Source: an uncultured Halomonas sp. (GTDB taxonomy: Bacteria; Pseudomonadota; Gammaproteobacteria; Pseudomonadales; Halomonadaceae). Taken from it: DNA of 64,000 nt. Below, in pieces: positions 1-10,000 of this stretch. The stretch spans positions 124,001 to 188,000 of the forward strand of contig NZ_CAMPKE010000002.1 of NCBI RefSeq assembly GCF_946887195.1. Direction: 5' to 3'. The notes below the pieces were generated by a model. That model was not told where the DNA came from and searched no databases. It saw only the letters and a program-made list of their open reading frames with translations. Position numbers and translations under genes: made by a program. Positions within the stretch are counted from its first letter, which is position 1. Each line of letters begins with the position of its first letter.

Positions 1-321
1 CGCGATCAGCTTGCTCTTGCCGTGGAAGGTTTCCTTGACCGAGTTGTCGACGAACTCGACCATCATCTCGACGAAGTTCTGCAGACCGCCGGGGACGCCG
101 GTGCTGGCGGCCTTGGCCGCCTTGCGGAAAACGAACAGGAACAGCACACCGAGGGCGATCGACCAGCCCATGGTGTCGAGATGGATGGCCCAGAAGCCCA
201 TTTCGGCGGCTTCCTCGGCCGAGTGGGCCATTGTCCAGCCATGCTCCGGATGCAATCCGAAGGTCAGATTCTGCAGGTGGTGCTGGATATACTCCGTCGG
301 AGTCGGATTACTGACTGCCAT
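1..321 (-). CDS. atpB: F1Fo ATP synthase subunit a (partial, N-terminal 107 codons)
   Basis: Membrane subunit a of the ATP synthase, which forms the proton half-channels next to the c-ring. The gene runs off the left edge, so only the N-terminus is visible: it starts [19 protein letters not shown], has a first membrane segment at about residues 53-66 ([13 protein letters not shown]) and then [17 protein letters not shown], typical of proteobacterial subunit a. It follows atpI by 15 bases in the same direction, the standard start of an atp operon, so the other atp genes should lie beyond the window. Confidence 0.95.
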   Translation of the reverse strand, partial: MAVSNPTPTEYIQHHLQNLTFGLHPEHGWTMAHSAEEAAEMGFWAIHLDTMGWSIALGVLFLFVFRKAAKAASTGVPGGLQNFVEMMVEFVDNSVKETFHGKSKLIA

Positions 322-336
322 TGCACTGCCTCGATA

Positions 337-735
337 TCAAGTGTGCGGCGGTCCGCGTAGCAGCCAGGGTCCCAGCCACTGCGTGAACAACGTCACCACA
401 TAAGCGCCAAAGAAAAAAACGGGGTTTGAGGGGGGCACTGCCACGAACACCAGGGTGAACAATGCCGCCGTCAAACCGAACTTTCCCGCTTCGGCACGAT
501 AGAAACTCTTGACGATGTCGTTGGCCAGTCGCGCTCCCCGATAGCGGAAGGCACGCCAGGCGAAATAGGTATTGGGCAACAGACAGACCAGGCCACCAAG
601 CAACGCAGACAGAGCCGCTTCGGCGCCAAAGAAGCTCGCCAGCAGCATCATCGCGAATATGCAGCCCGACTGGACCAGCAAGAGGCGCGAAAACCGCGGG
701 CGCTCGAGCCGAGCCGGCAATGAATTCTGAATCAT
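337..735 (-). CDS. atpI: ATP synthase subunit I (AtpI)
   Basis: Small hydrophobic protein at the head of the atp operon, thought to help assemble the Fo c-ring. About 132 residues with four predicted membrane segments (for example LLLVQSGCIFAMMLLASFF and the C-terminal VFFFGAYVVTLFTQWL), the usual AtpI size and topology. I chose the ATG at 735, which gives MIQNSLPARLERPRF. A full AGGAGG lies only one base upstream of it, which is unusually tight, so the true initiation codon is not certain; an in-frame start at 786 would add 17 residues. It is followed by atpB, and a sigma70-like promoter lies about 110 bases upstream. Confidence 0.88.
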   Translation of the reverse strand: MIQNSLPARLERPRFSRLLLVQSGCIFAMMLLASFFGAEAALSALLGGLVCLLPNTYFAWRAFRYRGARLANDIVKSFYRAEAGKFGLTAALFTLVFVAVPPSNPVFFFGAYVVTLFTQWLGPWLLRGPPHT

Positions 736-846
736 ACCTCCTGGTCCTCGATAAGCGTCTGGGCACGCAGGCGCCCTGCGGACCATTTATTTCGAGCCGT
801 CTTTTTACTGTCCCACTCGACGTTACACCCAAGCGAACCTCGGCGG

Positions 847-875
847 ATTATAGGGAAGCCGTGCGACGCGTTCAA
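847..875 (-). promoter_or_regulatory. Sigma70-type promoter of the atpI-atpB operon
   Basis: On the minus strand TTGAAC (875-870) and a perfect TATAAT (852-847) are separated by 17 bases, about 110 bases upstream of atpI. Seen in the sequence; activity is inferred. Confidence 0.7.
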
Positions 876-1023
876 CCGAACCTGCACCGATTTCGCGCGA
901 ACTATTGCGAGCTTATGACCAAAGCGCGACGATTTGTGTGCAAAAAACGTTAACGTGCTAAATAACGATATGTGAGCTAATTGCCCGACAGCGCTCGGGT
1001 TTTACACGCCGGCATAACCGTTA

Positions 1024-1941
1024 TCAACGAATATGCGTAAGGATGCCATCGAGCTCATCGAGACTGGAGTAGCCAATGGTCACACGGCCCTTACCGCTGC
1101 GACCATGCTGGATGCGCACCGGCGCGCCAAGCAGCTCACCGAGTTGGCTTTCGAGACGTGCGACATCGGCCGAGGGCTTGGGCGAGGTCTTGTCGGCCGG
1201 CTTGCCCGCTTGCAGCTGCTTTACCAGCGCCTCGGTCTGGCGCACGGTCAGATCGTTGTTGACCACTTCGTGCGCGGCCTGACGCTGGCGGGCACCGGAT
1301 AGCGCCAGCAGTGCCCGGGCATGACCCATATCGAGATCGCCACGCTCGAGCAGCGTCTGGACTTCGGGATCGAGCGCCAGCAGACGCAGCAGGTTGGCGA
1401 CCTGGGCGCGCGATTTGCCGACCGCATCGGCGACCTGCTGCTGGGTCAGTTCGAACTCGTCGAGCAGGCGCTTGAGTGCCAGCGACTCCTCGACCGGATT
1501 GAGATTCTCACGCTGAATGTTCTCGATCAGCGCCAGGGCCAGCGCGGTCTGATCGCTGACCTCGCGCACCAGCGCCGGGATGACGTCGAGTTCGGCCAGT
1601 TGTGCCGCTCGCCAGCGCCGCTCGCCGGCGATGATTTCATAACGCTCCTCGCCGACCGGTCGCACCACGATGGGCTGCATGATGCCATGAGCGCGAATCG
1701 AATCGGTCAACTCCTCGAGGGCTTCGGGCTGGATATCGCGGCGTGGCTGAAACTTGCCGCGCGCCAGCTGGCCGAGTGGCAATCGAACCAGGCGCTCGCT
1801 GGCTTGGCGCTCGTTGGCGTCGTCTTCCAGCGCCGCGTCGATGTCGATCTGGCCATCGGCGTCGAGCAGTTCGCGGCGGCGTGCACCGGCGCCGATTAGG
1901 GCATCCAGGCCGCGGCCCAGGGCACGTTTGTTACGGGTCAT
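1024..1941 (-). CDS. parB: Chromosome partitioning protein ParB (Spo0J/Noc family)
   Basis: Centromere-binding CTPase of the chromosomal ParABS system. It loads at parS sites, slides on DNA and works with ParA to separate new origins. The 305 residues show the family layout: N-terminal CTP-binding domain with the box II motif IIAGERRWRAAQ and the adjacent ENIQRENLNPVEE, a helix-turn-helix (TQQQVADAVGKSRAQVANLL) and a C-terminal dimerisation domain. It lies 49 bases downstream of parA in the same direction. Its probable targets, five parS sites, are in the same window at 28.7-32.7 kb. Confidence 0.96.
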   Translation of the reverse strand: MTRNKRALGRGLDALIGAGARRRELLDADGQIDIDAALEDDANERQASERLVRLPLGQLARGKFQPRRDIQPEALEELTDSIRAHGIMQPIVVRPVGEERYEIIAGERRWRAAQLAELDVIPALVREVSDQTALALALIENIQRENLNPVEESLALKRLLDEFELTQQQVADAVGKSRAQVANLLRLLALDPEVQTLLERGDLDMGHARALLALSGARQRQAAHEVVNNDLTVRQTEALVKQLQAGKPADKTSPKPSADVARLESQLGELLGAPVRIQHGRSGKGRVTIGYSSLDELDGILTHIR

Positions 1942-1990
1942 GGGCGCTCCTTGGTAGGCTTTTCAGAGCAGCTACTGGCGTTTACCGGAA

Positions 1991-2758
1991 TCATAGCGAC
2001 AGGCGACGAATCAGTTCCTTGGCGAGTACCCGATGAGCCTGGCTGCCCCGCGAGAAGCGTGCATACTTGGTCACCGGCAGGCCATGGCTGGGCGCCTCGG
2101 CGACCCGCACGTTGCGTGGAATGGCGGCCTTGAGCAGGGTATCGCCGAAATAATCGCGCAATTGCTTGCTGACGTCGCGGGTCAGGCTGTTGCGGTTGTC
2201 GAACATGGTACGCACGATGCCGAACACCTGCAGCGCGGGATTTACGCTGGCCTGGATCTGTTCGACGGTGTCGAGTAGCGCGGATAGTCCTTCGAGGGCG
2301 TAGAACTCGCACTGCAGCGGAATCAGCACGCCATCGGCGGCGGTCAGGCCATTGACGGTGAGCATGTTGAGCGATGGCGGGCAATCGATCAGTACCACGT
2401 CGTATTCGCTGGCCACGCCGCTGATGGCATCGTGCAGGCAGCGTTCACGGCCCTCGCGATCGAGCAGGTCGACCTCCGCGGCGGTCAGGTCGGCATTGCC
2501 CGGCAACAATGCATAGCCGGCATCGGGACAGTCGAGTATCACCTCGGCGGCACGCTTCTCGCCGAGCAGTACCTCGAGCACACTGCCGTCGAGTTCGTGC
2601 TTATCGATGCCGCTGCCCATGGTGGCATGGCCCTGGGGATCGAGATCGACCAGCAGCACGCGGCGATCCAACGCCGCCAGACAGGCCGCCAGATTGACGG
2701 CGGTGGTGGTCTTGCCGACGCCGCCCTTCTGGTTGGTCAAGGCGATGATCTTGGTCAC
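1991..2758 (-). CDS. parA: Chromosome partitioning ATPase ParA (Soj)
   Basis: Nucleoid-bound MinD/ParA-family ATPase that drives origin movement together with ParB. A deviant Walker A box KGGVGKTTT is near residues 11-19, followed by LLVDLDPQGHAT and DVVLIDCPPSLN. I chose the GTG at 2758 (255 residues), because AAGGGAG sits just upstream of it and the product then begins MTKIIALTNQ as in relatives; a TTG at 2779 would only add seven residues. The order mnmG-rsmG-parA-parB-atpI is the classical proteobacterial arrangement. Confidence 0.95.
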   Translation of the reverse strand: MTKIIALTNQKGGVGKTTTAVNLAACLAALDRRVLLVDLDPQGHATMGSGIDKHELDGSVLEVLLGEKRAAEVILDCPDAGYALLPGNADLTAAEVDLLDREGRERCLHDAISGVASEYDVVLIDCPPSLNMLTVNGLTAADGVLIPLQCEFYALEGLSALLDTVEQIQASVNPALQVFGIVRTMFDNRNSLTRDVSKQLRDYFGDTLLKAAIPRNVRVAEAPSHGLPVTKYARFSRGSQAHRVLAKELIRRLSL

Positions 2759-2796
2759 GAGCGACTCCCTTCTCGACAATGATCCCGACGGTATGA

Positions 2797-3426
2797 CTAG
2801 CGAACGCGCTGCAGCCGCAGCAGTTGGCGGCTTGACTCATCGCCGGGCACCTTGAGTGCGCGGCGCTCCACCAACGCTATCGTCGATGGCAATGCGGCCA
2901 ACTCATCCTCGCAGGCCCGGCCCTTCATCGCTAGCCATTCACCGCCTTCGGCCAGCAAATGCTCGGTCAGCGCCACGAAATCGGCCAGGCTGGCAAAGGC
3001 GCGCGATATCACCTGATCGAAGGGCGGCGCCTCGAAGCGCTCGACACGCGCTTGCACCGGCGTGACGTTGGTCAGCCCCAATTCCAGTACCGCCTGGCGT
3101 TGAAAACGGGTTTTCTTGCCGTTGCTGTCGAGTAGCGACACCGCAAGTCCGGGTGCGAGGATCGCCAGCACCAGGCCGGGAAATCCCGGCCCGGCGCCCG
3201 CATCGAGTAGCCTTGGCCCACGTACGGCAGGCAACACCGCGGCGCTATCGAGCAGGTGCTTGGTGACCATCTCGTCGGGCGAACGTATCGCGGTGAGGTT
3301 ATAGGCGCGATTCCACTTGTGCAACAACGCCAGTAACGCCAGCAGGCGTTCTCGCTGGGTTTCGTCGACAGCGATACCCAACTCGGCGAGCCCCCGATCC
3401 AGACGCTCCTCGCAGCTCGATGTCAT
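2797..3426 (-). CDS. rsmG: 16S rRNA (guanine-527-N7)-methyltransferase RsmG
   Basis: S-adenosylmethionine-dependent methyltransferase that makes m7G527 in 16S rRNA. At 209 residues it has the usual family length. The nucleotide-binding loop [13 protein letters not shown] is at about residues 73-85, followed by [13 protein letters not shown] and later [12 protein letters not shown], which match RsmG/GidB. Its ATG overlaps the mnmG stop codon (ATGA), so the two genes are probably translationally coupled. Formerly called gidB. Confidence 0.95.
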   Translation of the reverse strand: MTSSCEERLDRGLAELGIAVDETQRERLLALLALLHKWNRAYNLTAIRSPDEMVTKHLLDSAAVLPAVRGPRLLDAGAGPGFPGLVLAILAPGLAVSLLDSNGKKTRFQRQAVLELGLTNVTPVQARVERFEAPPFDQVISRAFASLADFVALTEHLLAEGGEWLAMKGRACEDELAALPSTIALVERRALKVPGDESSRQLLRLQRVR

Positions 3427-5318
3427 GCATTCACCGCGCGCTGGCTATCGAGCAGGCGGCGTTTCTTGAGGTGAATCAACAGGATCGACACCGCCGCCGG
3501 GGTGACACCGGAAATCCGCCCGGCCTGGGCCAAGGTCTCGGGGCGCGCCGCACTCAGCTTCTGGCGGATCTCGTTGGATAGCCCCTCGACCCGCTGGTAA
3601 TCGAGATCGGCCGGCAGCGGTGTGGCTTCGTGACGCTTGAGCTTGTCGATTTCGCCCTGCTGGCGCTCGATGTAACCCTGGTACTTGGCACGAATCTGGA
3701 CCTGCTCGGCCACCGCATCGTCAGCGACCGGTTCCCCGGTGAGGCTGGCCAGATCGGCATAACCGAGTTCCGGGCGCCTGAGCAGATCGAGCAGGCTGTA
3801 CTCGCGGGCCAGCGGCTTTTGCAGCTTGTGCGCGAGTCGCTCGGCTTCGGCGGATTGCGGCTGTACCCAGGTATCGCGCAGGCGGGCGCTCTCGCGCTCG
3901 ATCGCTTCGCGCTTGGTCTCGAAGGCGGCCCAGCGCGCATCATCGATGAGCCCCAGGCGGCGACCGGTTTCGGTCAGGCGCAGATCGGCGTTGTCTTCGC
4001 GCAGTAACAGCCGGTATTCGGCGCGCGACGTGAACATGCGATACGGCTCCTGGGTACCGAGCGTGGTCAGGTCGTCGACCAGCACGCCGAGATAGGCCTC
4101 ATCGCGGCGTGGGCACCAGCTCTCGTCACCGAGTGCGCGACGCGCGGCGTTGAGGCCGGCGAGCAAGCCCTGGGCGCCGGCCTCTTCGTAGCCGGTAGTG
4201 CCGTTGATCTGTCCGGCGAAGAACAGGTTGTGGATAAATTTGGTTTCCAGCGAGTGCTTGAGATCGCGTGGATCGAAGAAATCGTACTCGATGGCATAGC
4301 CCGGCCGGGTGATATGCGCGTTCGCAAGGCCAGCGATCGAGCGCACCACTTGCAGTTGCACGTCGAACGGCAGCGAGGTGGAAATCCCGTTGGGGTAGAG
4401 CTCGAACGTGTCGAGGCCTTCGGGCTCGATGAACACCTGGTGGCTGCTCTTGTCGGCGAAGCGATGGACCTTGTCCTCGATCGACGGGCAATAGCGCGGC
4501 CCCACACCCTCGATGACCCCCGAATACATCGGCGAACGATCGAGATTGGCGAGAATGATCTCGTGGGTGCGCTCGTTGGTATGCGCGATATGGCAGCTGA
4601 CCTGACGCGGATGGCCAGCGCGCGAGCCGAGATACGACATCACCGGTGTGGGCGTGTCACCGGGCTGCTCCTCGAGGACCGAGAAATCGACGCTCTTGGC
4701 GTCGAGACGCGGCGGCGTACCGGTCTTCAGGCGATCGACGCGAAACGGCAGTGCACGCAGGCGTTGTGCCAGTGCATTGGCGGGCGGATCCCCGGCGCGG
4801 CCGCCGGCGTGGTGGTCCAGCCCGATATGCATCACCCCACCGAGGAACGTACCGGTACACAGCACCACCGTCTGGGCATGAAAGCGGATCCCGGTCTGGG
4901 TGATCGCACCACGCACTGTGTCGCCATCGACGATCAAATCGTCGACACCCTGCTGGAATAGCGTGAGATTGGGCTGGCTCTCCAGCACGCTGCGAATCGC
5001 CGCCTTGTAGCGTACCCGATCGGCCTGGGCGCGGGTCGCGCGCACGGCCGGGCCCTTGCGGGCATTGAGCACGCGAAACTGAATACCCGCCTGGTCGGTG
5101 GCCAGCGCCATGGCACCGCCGAGCGCATCGATCTCCTTGACCAGATGACTCTTGCCGATCCCACCGATCGCGGGATTGCAGGACATCTGGCCGAGGGTCT
5201 CGATGTTGTGCGTCAGCAGCAGGGTCTGGCAGCCCATGCGGGCGGCGGCCAATGCGGCTTCCGTTCCCGCATGGCCCCCGCCGATGACGATGACGTCAAA
5301 GCGGTTGGGGTAATCCAC
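3423..5318 (-). CDS. mnmG: tRNA uridine-34 5-carboxymethylaminomethyl modification enzyme MnmG (GidA)
   Basis: FAD-dependent partner of MnmE in forming cmnm5U34 of certain tRNAs. I chose the GTG at 5318 (GAGGA five bases upstream), giving 631 residues, close to the E. coli length. The dinucleotide-binding motif [12 protein letters not shown] is at about residues 11-22, then [14 protein letters not shown] and later [11 protein letters not shown] perfect DnaA box (TGTGGATAA) is embedded at 4229-4237. It overlaps rsmG by four bases. mnmE, its functional partner and common neighbour, is 16 kb away in this genome. Confidence 0.97.
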   Translation of the reverse strand: MDYPNRFDVIVIGGGHAGTEAALAAARMGCQTLLLTHNIETLGQMSCNPAIGGIGKSHLVKEIDALGGAMALATDQAGIQFRVLNARKGPAVRATRAQADRVRYKAAIRSVLESQPNLTLFQQGVDDLIVDGDTVRGAITQTGIRFHAQTVVLCTGTFLGGVMHIGLDHHAGGRAGDPPANALAQRLRALPFRVDRLKTGTPPRLDAKSVDFSVLEEQPGDTPTPVMSYLGSRAGHPRQVSCHIAHTNERTHEIILANLDRSPMYSGVIEGVGPRYCPSIEDKVHRFADKSSHQVFIEPEGLDTFELYPNGISTSLPFDVQLQVVRSIAGLANAHITRPGYAIEYDFFDPRDLKHSLETKFIHNLFFAGQINGTTGYEEAGAQGLLAGLNAARRALGDESWCPRRDEAYLGVLVDDLTTLGTQEPYRMFTSRAEYRLLLREDNADLRLTETGRRLGLIDDARWAAFETKREAIERESARLRDTWVQPQSAEAERLAHKLQKPLAREYSLLDLLRRPELGYADLASLTGEPVADDAVAEQVQIRAKYQGYIERQQGEIDKLKRHEATPLPADLDYQRVEGLSNEIRQKLSAARPETLAQAGRISGVTPAAVSILLIHLKKRRLLDSQRAVNA

Positions 5319-5862
5319 GTTAGTCCTCGATTGCGCCCATGGCGCACGGTTAGTGCTGAAATCAGGCCGCTGAGTATAACGCCCCTGTGGGTAACCGTCA
5401 GGGGTTTTCCACACCTCGTCACTCAGCGCTTCCTGCCTGGCATCGTTAATTATTAAAATTAAGAATAAAAGAAAAGAAGTTCTGTTGTGGTTGTAACTAC
5501 TAGTGTGGGCAGTTTTGGTGGATAAGCTATTAAACGGTATATTTTTCAAAATGTTGAAGTGTTGATAACTGATTGAGAAAGCAGCCGGCTTGCTGCGGAC
5601 ATGCCTTGGGATTCTTGTGGACCGAATGAGCGGTTGTTCACAACGCGAAGCATGCCGAGTTTATCCACTGGCGGCTACCGGGGCTGTGAGCAGGTTGATC
5701 AACAACTCGGCCGGTAGCGCCAGGATGCCCATGAATAGTGGGCTAGCGCCTGTCGAGCGACCATTGTCGGAAAAATTTATCCACAGCCGGAAAAAGTGCG
5801 AGATGAAAGGAAAAGCGGCACGCAGCGAAGCTCGGGGAAGAGAAGATGATGGCCCAAAACGC
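5319..5862. other. Candidate replication origin (oriC) next to mnmG
   Basis: Non-coding stretch of about 540 bases. It has a strongly AT-rich section (roughly 5438-5580, with runs such as AATTATTAAAATTAAG) that could be the DNA-unwinding element, and six DnaA-box-like 9-mers: perfect TTATCCACA at 5777-5785 and one-mismatch copies at 5386-5394, 5405-5413, 5517-5525, 5560-5568 and 5661-5669. In Vibrio and enterobacteria oriC also lies beside mnmG/gidA, and genes left of this point read away from it. The competing candidate is the DnaA-box cluster upstream of dnaA. Confidence 0.6.
5373..5401 (-). promoter_or_regulatory. Probable mnmG promoter overlapped by a DnaA box
   Basis: CTGACG (5401-5396), 17 bases, then TATACT (5378-5373) on the minus strand, about 55 bases upstream of the mnmG GTG. 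A one-mismatch DnaA box (TGTGGGTAA, 5386-5394) lies inside the spacer, so DnaA or origin activity may influence mnmG transcription. The motifs are seen; regulation is inferred. Confidence 0.5.
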
Positions 5863-5885
5863 AAAAATCCGCCCCGAAGGGCGGA
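5863..5885 (-). terminator. Rho-independent terminator of the amino-acid ABC transporter operon
   Basis: Read on the minus strand: stem TCCGCCC / GGGCGGA with a short loop around CTTC, followed by five T residues, about 30 bases after the ATPase stop codon. Confidence 0.85.
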
Positions 5886-5915
5886 CGCTGCACTAGTGGG
5901 TCATGACATCCGTAC

Positions 5916-6701
5916 TCAGTGCTTGAGCACGCGGGACAGGAAGGATTGGGTACGCTCGTTCTGCGGATTGTCGAGCACCTCGTGGGGCGGTCCCTGCTCG
6001 ACGATCTGACCGCCGTGAATGTAGATCACCCGATCGGCGACTTCACGGGCGAAGCCCATTTCATGGGTAACGATCATCATGGTCATGCCGTCGTTGGCGA
6101 GCTTGCGCATGGCGTCGAGTACCTCGCCGATCATCTCGGGGTCGAGCGCCGAGGTCGGCTCGTCGAACAGCATCAGCCGCGGTTCCATGGCCAGTGCCCG
6201 CGCCAGCGCCACGCGTTGCTGCTGCCCGCCCGAGAGCTGCCCCGGATACTTGGCCGCCTGATCGCGGATGCCGACCCGCTCGAGCAGCTTGTGGGCCGTT
6301 TGCAGCGCCTTGTCGCGTGGCCAGCCGCGCACCTTGACAGGCGCCAAGGTGACATTGTCGAGTACCGACAGGTGCGGAAACAGGTTGAACTGCTGGAACA
6401 CCATGCCGACCTCGGTGCGAATGGTCTGCAGCGACTTGCCGCTCTTGCCGTGCGGCAGGAGCTGGTTGCCGTCGACCTCGATGTTGCCGCTCTGAAACTC
6501 CTCGAGGCCATTGACGCAGCGAATCATGGTCGATTTGCCCGAGCCGCTGGCGCCGATGATCACGACGACCTCGCCGGGCACCACTTCGAGATCGATATCC
6601 TTCAATACGTGCAGGGCGCCAAAGTGCTTATTGACCCCCTCCAGCCGCACGATGGGCTGTGACGCCGTTTCTTGCGCGGTTTCACGCGTCTCGTCGTTCA
6701 T
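5916..6701 (-). CDS. Polar amino-acid ABC transporter ATP-binding protein (GlnQ/HisP type)
   Basis: Cytoplasmic ATPase that powers import of a polar amino acid together with the permease and binding protein encoded just upstream. The 261 residues carry Walker A ([13 protein letters not shown]), Q-loop ([13 protein letters not shown]), the ABC signature [15 protein letters not shown], Walker B with D-loop ([14 protein letters not shown]) and the switch histidine in IVTHEMGFA. It is the last gene of a binding protein-permease-ATPase operon, ten bases after the permease. The substrate cannot be told from sequence; glutamine, glutamate or arginine-type are the usual choices. Confidence 0.93.
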   Translation of the reverse strand: MNDETRETAQETASQPIVRLEGVNKHFGALHVLKDIDLEVVPGEVVVIIGASGSGKSTMIRCVNGLEEFQSGNIEVDGNQLLPHGKSGKSLQTIRTEVGMVFQQFNLFPHLSVLDNVTLAPVKVRGWPRDKALQTAHKLLERVGIRDQAAKYPGQLSGGQQQRVALARALAMEPRLMLFDEPTSALDPEMIGEVLDAMRKLANDGMTMMIVTHEMGFAREVADRVIYIHGGQIVEQGPPHEVLDNPQNERTQSFLSRVLKH

Positions 6702-6711
6702 TGCTTGGCTC

Positions 6712-7383
6712 CTACTGACCGTTCAGGCCCCTGCTCTCGAGCAGGCGCAAGGCGAAGGAAAGACTCAACGTGATGACCAGGTAGAGCAGTGCCACCATGA
6801 AATAGACCTCCAGCGCGGTGAAGGTGGTGGCGATGTAGATCTGACCCTGGCGCACCAGTTCGCCGACCCCGATCACCGAGAACAGCGACGTGTCCTTGAT
6901 ACTGACGATGCCTTGATTGCCCAGCGCCGGAATCATGCGGCGCAACGCCTGCGGCCAGATGATGTAGCGAAACGACTGGCCGCGCGACAGACCCAGCGAG
7001 AGCCCGGCTTCGCGTTGGCCTTTCTCGATCGATTGCACCCCGCCACGTACGATCTCGGAGATATAAGCGCCGGAATTGAGCGCGATGGCGGCGATCCCGG
7101 CAGTCAGCGCGTTGATCGGCCCTCCGAGGATCTGTGGCAGGCCATAGAAGATGAACAGCACCTGTACCAGCACCGGGGTGCCACGAAAGATCTCGATATA
7201 GGCGATGGCCGGCCAGCGCAGCAGCCGGATCGGGTTGATACGCAGCAGGCCGAAGACGATGCCGATGACGAAGCCGATGGCCAGGCCACCGAAGGAGATC
7301 AGCAGGGTCCAGGGAATCCCTTCGAGTAAAAAGGGAATGGAGTCGATGGCTGCTTGCCAGTCGAACTGGAAAGTGACGTCCAC
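6712..7383 (-). CDS. Polar amino-acid ABC transporter permease (HisM/GlnP type)
   Basis: Inner-membrane permease, predicted 223 residues from the GTG at 7383 (GGAGA seven bases upstream). Several membrane segments are visible, and the cytoplasmic EAA loop is present as [20 protein letters not shown], which docks the ATPase. [19 protein letters not shown] is typical of the HisM subfamily. Only one permease gene is present, so the transporter probably works as a permease homodimer. An attenuator-like hairpin separates it from the binding-protein gene upstream. Confidence 0.92.
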   Translation of the reverse strand: MDVTFQFDWQAAIDSIPFLLEGIPWTLLISFGGLAIGFVIGIVFGLLRINPIRLLRWPAIAYIEIFRGTPVLVQVLFIFYGLPQILGGPINALTAGIAAIALNSGAYISEIVRGGVQSIEKGQREAGLSLGLSRGQSFRYIIWPQALRRMIPALGNQGIVSIKDTSLFSVIGVGELVRQGQIYIATTFTALEVYFMVALLYLVITLSLSFALRLLESRGLNGQ

Positions 7384-7442
7384 GTTGGATTCTCCAGGCA
7401 GGAACATCCACGGGGCGGTCCTGCGTTGGGTTGGGTAGAACG

Positions 7443-7474
7443 AAAAAGGGCCGGGCGCTTTGGCCACCCGGCCC
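7443..7474 (-). terminator. Intra-operon terminator/attenuator between binding protein and permease
   Basis: On the minus strand an eight-base-pair stem GGGCCGGG / CCCGGCCC (7474-7448) is followed by five T residues (7447-7443). It lies directly after the binding-protein gene, the usual place for partial termination that leaves the binding protein in excess over the membrane components. Confidence 0.8.
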
Positions 7475-7493
7475 CGTTCATGACGGCTGTGGT

Positions 7494-8273
7494 TTATTCA
7501 GCGGCTTCTTCGCTGGGCGCTTCACCGAACCACTTGGTGTAGATTTCGTCGTAGGTGCCGTCTTCCTTCATCGACGCCAGCGCCTCGTTGGTCGGCTCGA
7601 GCCACTCGCTGCCGGCGGTGAAGACGATACCGTACTGCTGGCCTTCGTAGAGGGGACCGACGACCTTGGCACGACCCTCGCCTTGGGTCTTGGCGAAATA
7701 GCCGACGTTGGGCGCATCATAAAACACCGCGTCGACGCTGCCACCCATCAGCGCCAGATACATGTCGGCGCTGCCCGGGTACGGCTTGATCTCCGCCTTG
7801 TCGCCGAGATGCTTCTGCAGGTAGTTGTAGCTGGTCGAGCCGATCTTGGTGCCGATATTCATGCCTTCCAGGTCGCTCAGCTCGTCGACACTGTCGTTGC
7901 TGGCGGGGACCAGGATGCGCAGGCCGGAATCGTAGTAGGGGTCGCTGAAGTCGACGACCTTGTCGCGTTCTTCGGTGATGGTGATTCCGGCGATGGCGAT
8001 TTCGGCGTTGCCGGTCTGCACGGCGGGGATGATGCCATTGAAGTCCATGGTGCGCAGATCGACTTCGAAACCTGCGCGCTCGGCGACCTCATGCAGAATG
8101 TCCATGTCGAAACCGACCATCTCGCCGGTTTCCTTGTCCATCATCTCGAAGGGCACGAAACTGGGATCGGTAACGGCGCTGACGCTCGGCGCGGCAAAGG
8201 CCGAGGCCGAAACGCCCAGGCCCAGAGTCATGGCGCCAATCAGTGTAGCCTGCTTAAGAGTGTTGCTTTTCAT
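7494..8273 (-). CDS. Periplasmic amino-acid-binding protein of an ABC transporter (SBP family 3)
   Basis: Solute-binding protein that captures an amino acid in the periplasm and delivers it to the permease. The start at 8273 gives 259 residues beginning with a clear signal peptide ([15 protein letters not shown], hydrophobic core, cleavage likely after ASAFA). The mature part shows the family 3 pattern: [52 protein letters not shown] and a late GKSY-like region. The mature protein is rich in Asp and Glu, as expected for an exported halophile protein. First gene of the three-gene operon. Confidence 0.93.
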   Translation of the reverse strand: MKSNTLKQATLIGAMTLGLGVSASAFAAPSVSAVTDPSFVPFEMMDKETGEMVGFDMDILHEVAERAGFEVDLRTMDFNGIIPAVQTGNAEIAIAGITITEERDKVVDFSDPYYDSGLRILVPASNDSVDELSDLEGMNIGTKIGSTSYNYLQKHLGDKAEIKPYPGSADMYLALMGGSVDAVFYDAPNVGYFAKTQGEGRAKVVGPLYEGQQYGIVFTAGSEWLEPTNEALASMKEDGTYDEIYTKWFGEAPSEEAAE

Positions 8274-8398
8274 GGGGTTCCCCAATTAGAAATTTTATTC
8301 ATGGAACGCGCCTTTTACCTTGGCGAGTTCGCGGGAAACCGTCAAGCGGCAAGAATGATATGCCGGTTGTGAATGGCTAATGCGAAAGAACGACGTGA

Positions 8399-8752
8399 TC
8401 ACACCATGAACGAGGAACCACAGCCACAAGTCGAAGTGGCATTGGGATTCTTGATCACGAAACGCGCACCGGCGAGGCCTTCCTCGAAGTCCACGGTGGA
8501 ACCGACCAGGTACTGATACGACAGAGGGTCGACGACCATGCCGACATCGTCGATTTCGATGACGGTATCGTCATCCGCGGTCTGTTCGGCGAAATCGAAG
8601 CCGTACTGGAACCCCGAACAGCCACCGCCAGTGACGAACACGCGCAGCTTGAGCGCCGGGTTGTTCTCCTCGGCGGCCAGCGCACGCAGACGCCGTGCGG
8701 CGGACTCGGTGAGCAACAGCGGCGTGGGGGCGAAAGATGCGACACCGCTCAT
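8399..8752 (-). CDS. erpA: Iron-sulfur cluster insertion protein ErpA
   Basis: A-type carrier that passes Fe-S clusters to target proteins, for example isoprenoid-pathway enzymes. The 117 residues include the three cluster-binding cysteines of the family: C45 in [11 protein letters not shown] and C109 and C111 in TCGCGSSF. The size and the ending GCGSSFMV fit ErpA better than IscA. It stands alone between the ABC operon and argC, all on the minus strand, with a large perfect hairpin upstream. Confidence 0.94.
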   Translation of the reverse strand: MSGVASFAPTPLLLTESAARRLRALAAEENNPALKLRVFVTGGGCSGFQYGFDFAEQTADDDTVIEIDDVGMVVDPLSYQYLVGSTVDFEEGLAGARFVIKNPNATSTCGCGSSFMV

Positions 8753-8793
8753 GTGGAGCCTCCGTAATAAAGTGACTTGGGCGTATTATCTCC

Positions 8794-8829
8794 AATCCCG
8801 AGCAAAAGGGTCAACTTTTGCTCGGGATT
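8794..8829 (-). terminator. Perfect 14-bp hairpin between argC and erpA, probable argC terminator
   Basis: AATCCCGAGCAAAA and its exact reverse complement flank an eight-base loop. It lies 25 bases after the argC stop and about 40 bases before the erpA start. There is a TTTT in the second arm but no long T tract behind it, so termination is probable rather than certain; an operator role is also possible. Confidence 0.55.
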
Positions 8830-8853
8830 GCCGAGCGCTTACTCCAGACCGAC

Positions 8854-9888
8854 TCATGGCAGCAGTGCCGGCGCCTGCATGCCGGCCATTTCATCGAAGC
8901 CGAACATCAGATTGAGATTCTGCACCGCCTGGCCGGATGCGCCCTTGACCAGATTGTCGATCACCGATAGCACCACCACGGTATCGCCATCGCCCGGACG
9001 ATGTACCGCCAGGCGGCAAATATTGGCGCCCTTGACGCTACGGGTTTCCGGATGGCTGCCGGCCGGCATGACATCCACCGCCGGCTCGTCGGCGAAGCGC
9101 GCCTCGAAGAGGCTCTGCAAGTCATCGACGGCGCCGTTCAAGCGGCCATAGAGCGTAGCATGGATACCGCGAATCATCGGCGTGAGATGCGGCACGAAGG
9201 TGAGTCCCACCGGGGCGCCGGCGGCGCGTACCAGGCCCTGGCGAATTTCCGGCAAGTGGCGATGGCCACTGGCGCCGTAGGCCTTCATCGATTCGCTGGC
9301 TTCGGCCAGCAGCGAGCCGATCTTGGCGGCGCGCCCGGCACCGGTGACGCCGGATTTGCAATCGGCGATGATCCGCTCGGGGTCGATCAGCCCTTTCTCG
9401 AGCAGTGGCAGCAGACCGAGTTGCACGGCGGTCGGATAACAACCGGGCACGGCGATCAGCCGAGCATGGCGAATGGCCTCACGATTGACTTCGGGTAGCC
9501 CGTAGACGGCGTCAGCGAGCAGTTCCGGCGCGCCATGCGCCTGGCCGTACCAGCGCGACCACTCCTCGGCATCGGCGAGGCGAAAGTCGGCGGACAGATC
9601 GATCACCCGGGTGCCGCGCGCCAGTAGCTCACCGGCCAGCGCGTGGGCGACCCCGTGCGGCGTGGCGAAGAAGACGGCGTCGCACTCGCCCAGGCGTGCG
9701 GGATCGGGCTCGCTGAAAAGCAGGCGATCGTAATGGCCGCGCAGATTGGGATACAGCTCGGCGATGCTCGTTCCGGCCTGCGAACGCGAGGTGATGATAG
9801 CCACCTCGACCTCGGGATGCTGCGCCAGCAGGCGCAGGAGTTCGACCCCGGTATATCCGGTGCCGCCAACGATACCGACCTTGATCAC
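8854..9888 (-). CDS. argC: N-acetyl-gamma-glutamyl-phosphate reductase
   Basis: NADPH-dependent third step of arginine biosynthesis, turning N-acetylglutamyl phosphate into the semialdehyde. The GTG at 9888 with AAGGAG six bases upstream gives 344 residues, the usual length. The nucleotide-binding motif [17 protein letters not shown] opens the protein and the catalytic cysteine is in [26 protein letters not shown] and SGHRHLPEI are also typical. It is divergent from the ClC gene with 112 bases between them; argC near erpA also occurs in pseudomonads. Confidence 0.96.
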   Translation of the reverse strand: MIKVGIVGGTGYTGVELLRLLAQHPEVEVAIITSRSQAGTSIAELYPNLRGHYDRLLFSEPDPARLGECDAVFFATPHGVAHALAGELLARGTRVIDLSADFRLADAEEWSRWYGQAHGAPELLADAVYGLPEVNREAIRHARLIAVPGCYPTAVQLGLLPLLEKGLIDPERIIADCKSGVTGAGRAAKIGSLLAEASESMKAYGASGHRHLPEIRQGLVRAAGAPVGLTFVPHLTPMIRGIHATLYGRLNGAVDDLQSLFEARFADEPAVDVMPAGSHPETRSVKGANICRLAVHRPGDGDTVVVLSVIDNLVKGASGQAVQNLNLMFGFDEMAGMQAPALLP

Positions 9889-10000
9889 GATGGTCTCCTT
9901 GAGTGGTGAGCCTGTCGTTCGCAGACGTCCTACAAGGGTATGATACACAAGGTCATGGACCCAAACCCTAGTGGGCAACTTCGGCTATAAGGATTTTTGC

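Noticed and set aside
960..1020. CCCGA/TCGGG stem with TTTT after parB considered as a terminator
   Set aside because: The T tract is on the plus strand, where no gene ends; on the minus strand, the one that matters for parB, none follows.
7431..8372. Plus-strand open frame of over 300 codons opposite the binding-protein gene
   Set aside because: It mirrors a convincing minus-strand gene with signal peptide and family motifs; its composition is that of a GC-rich shadow frame.
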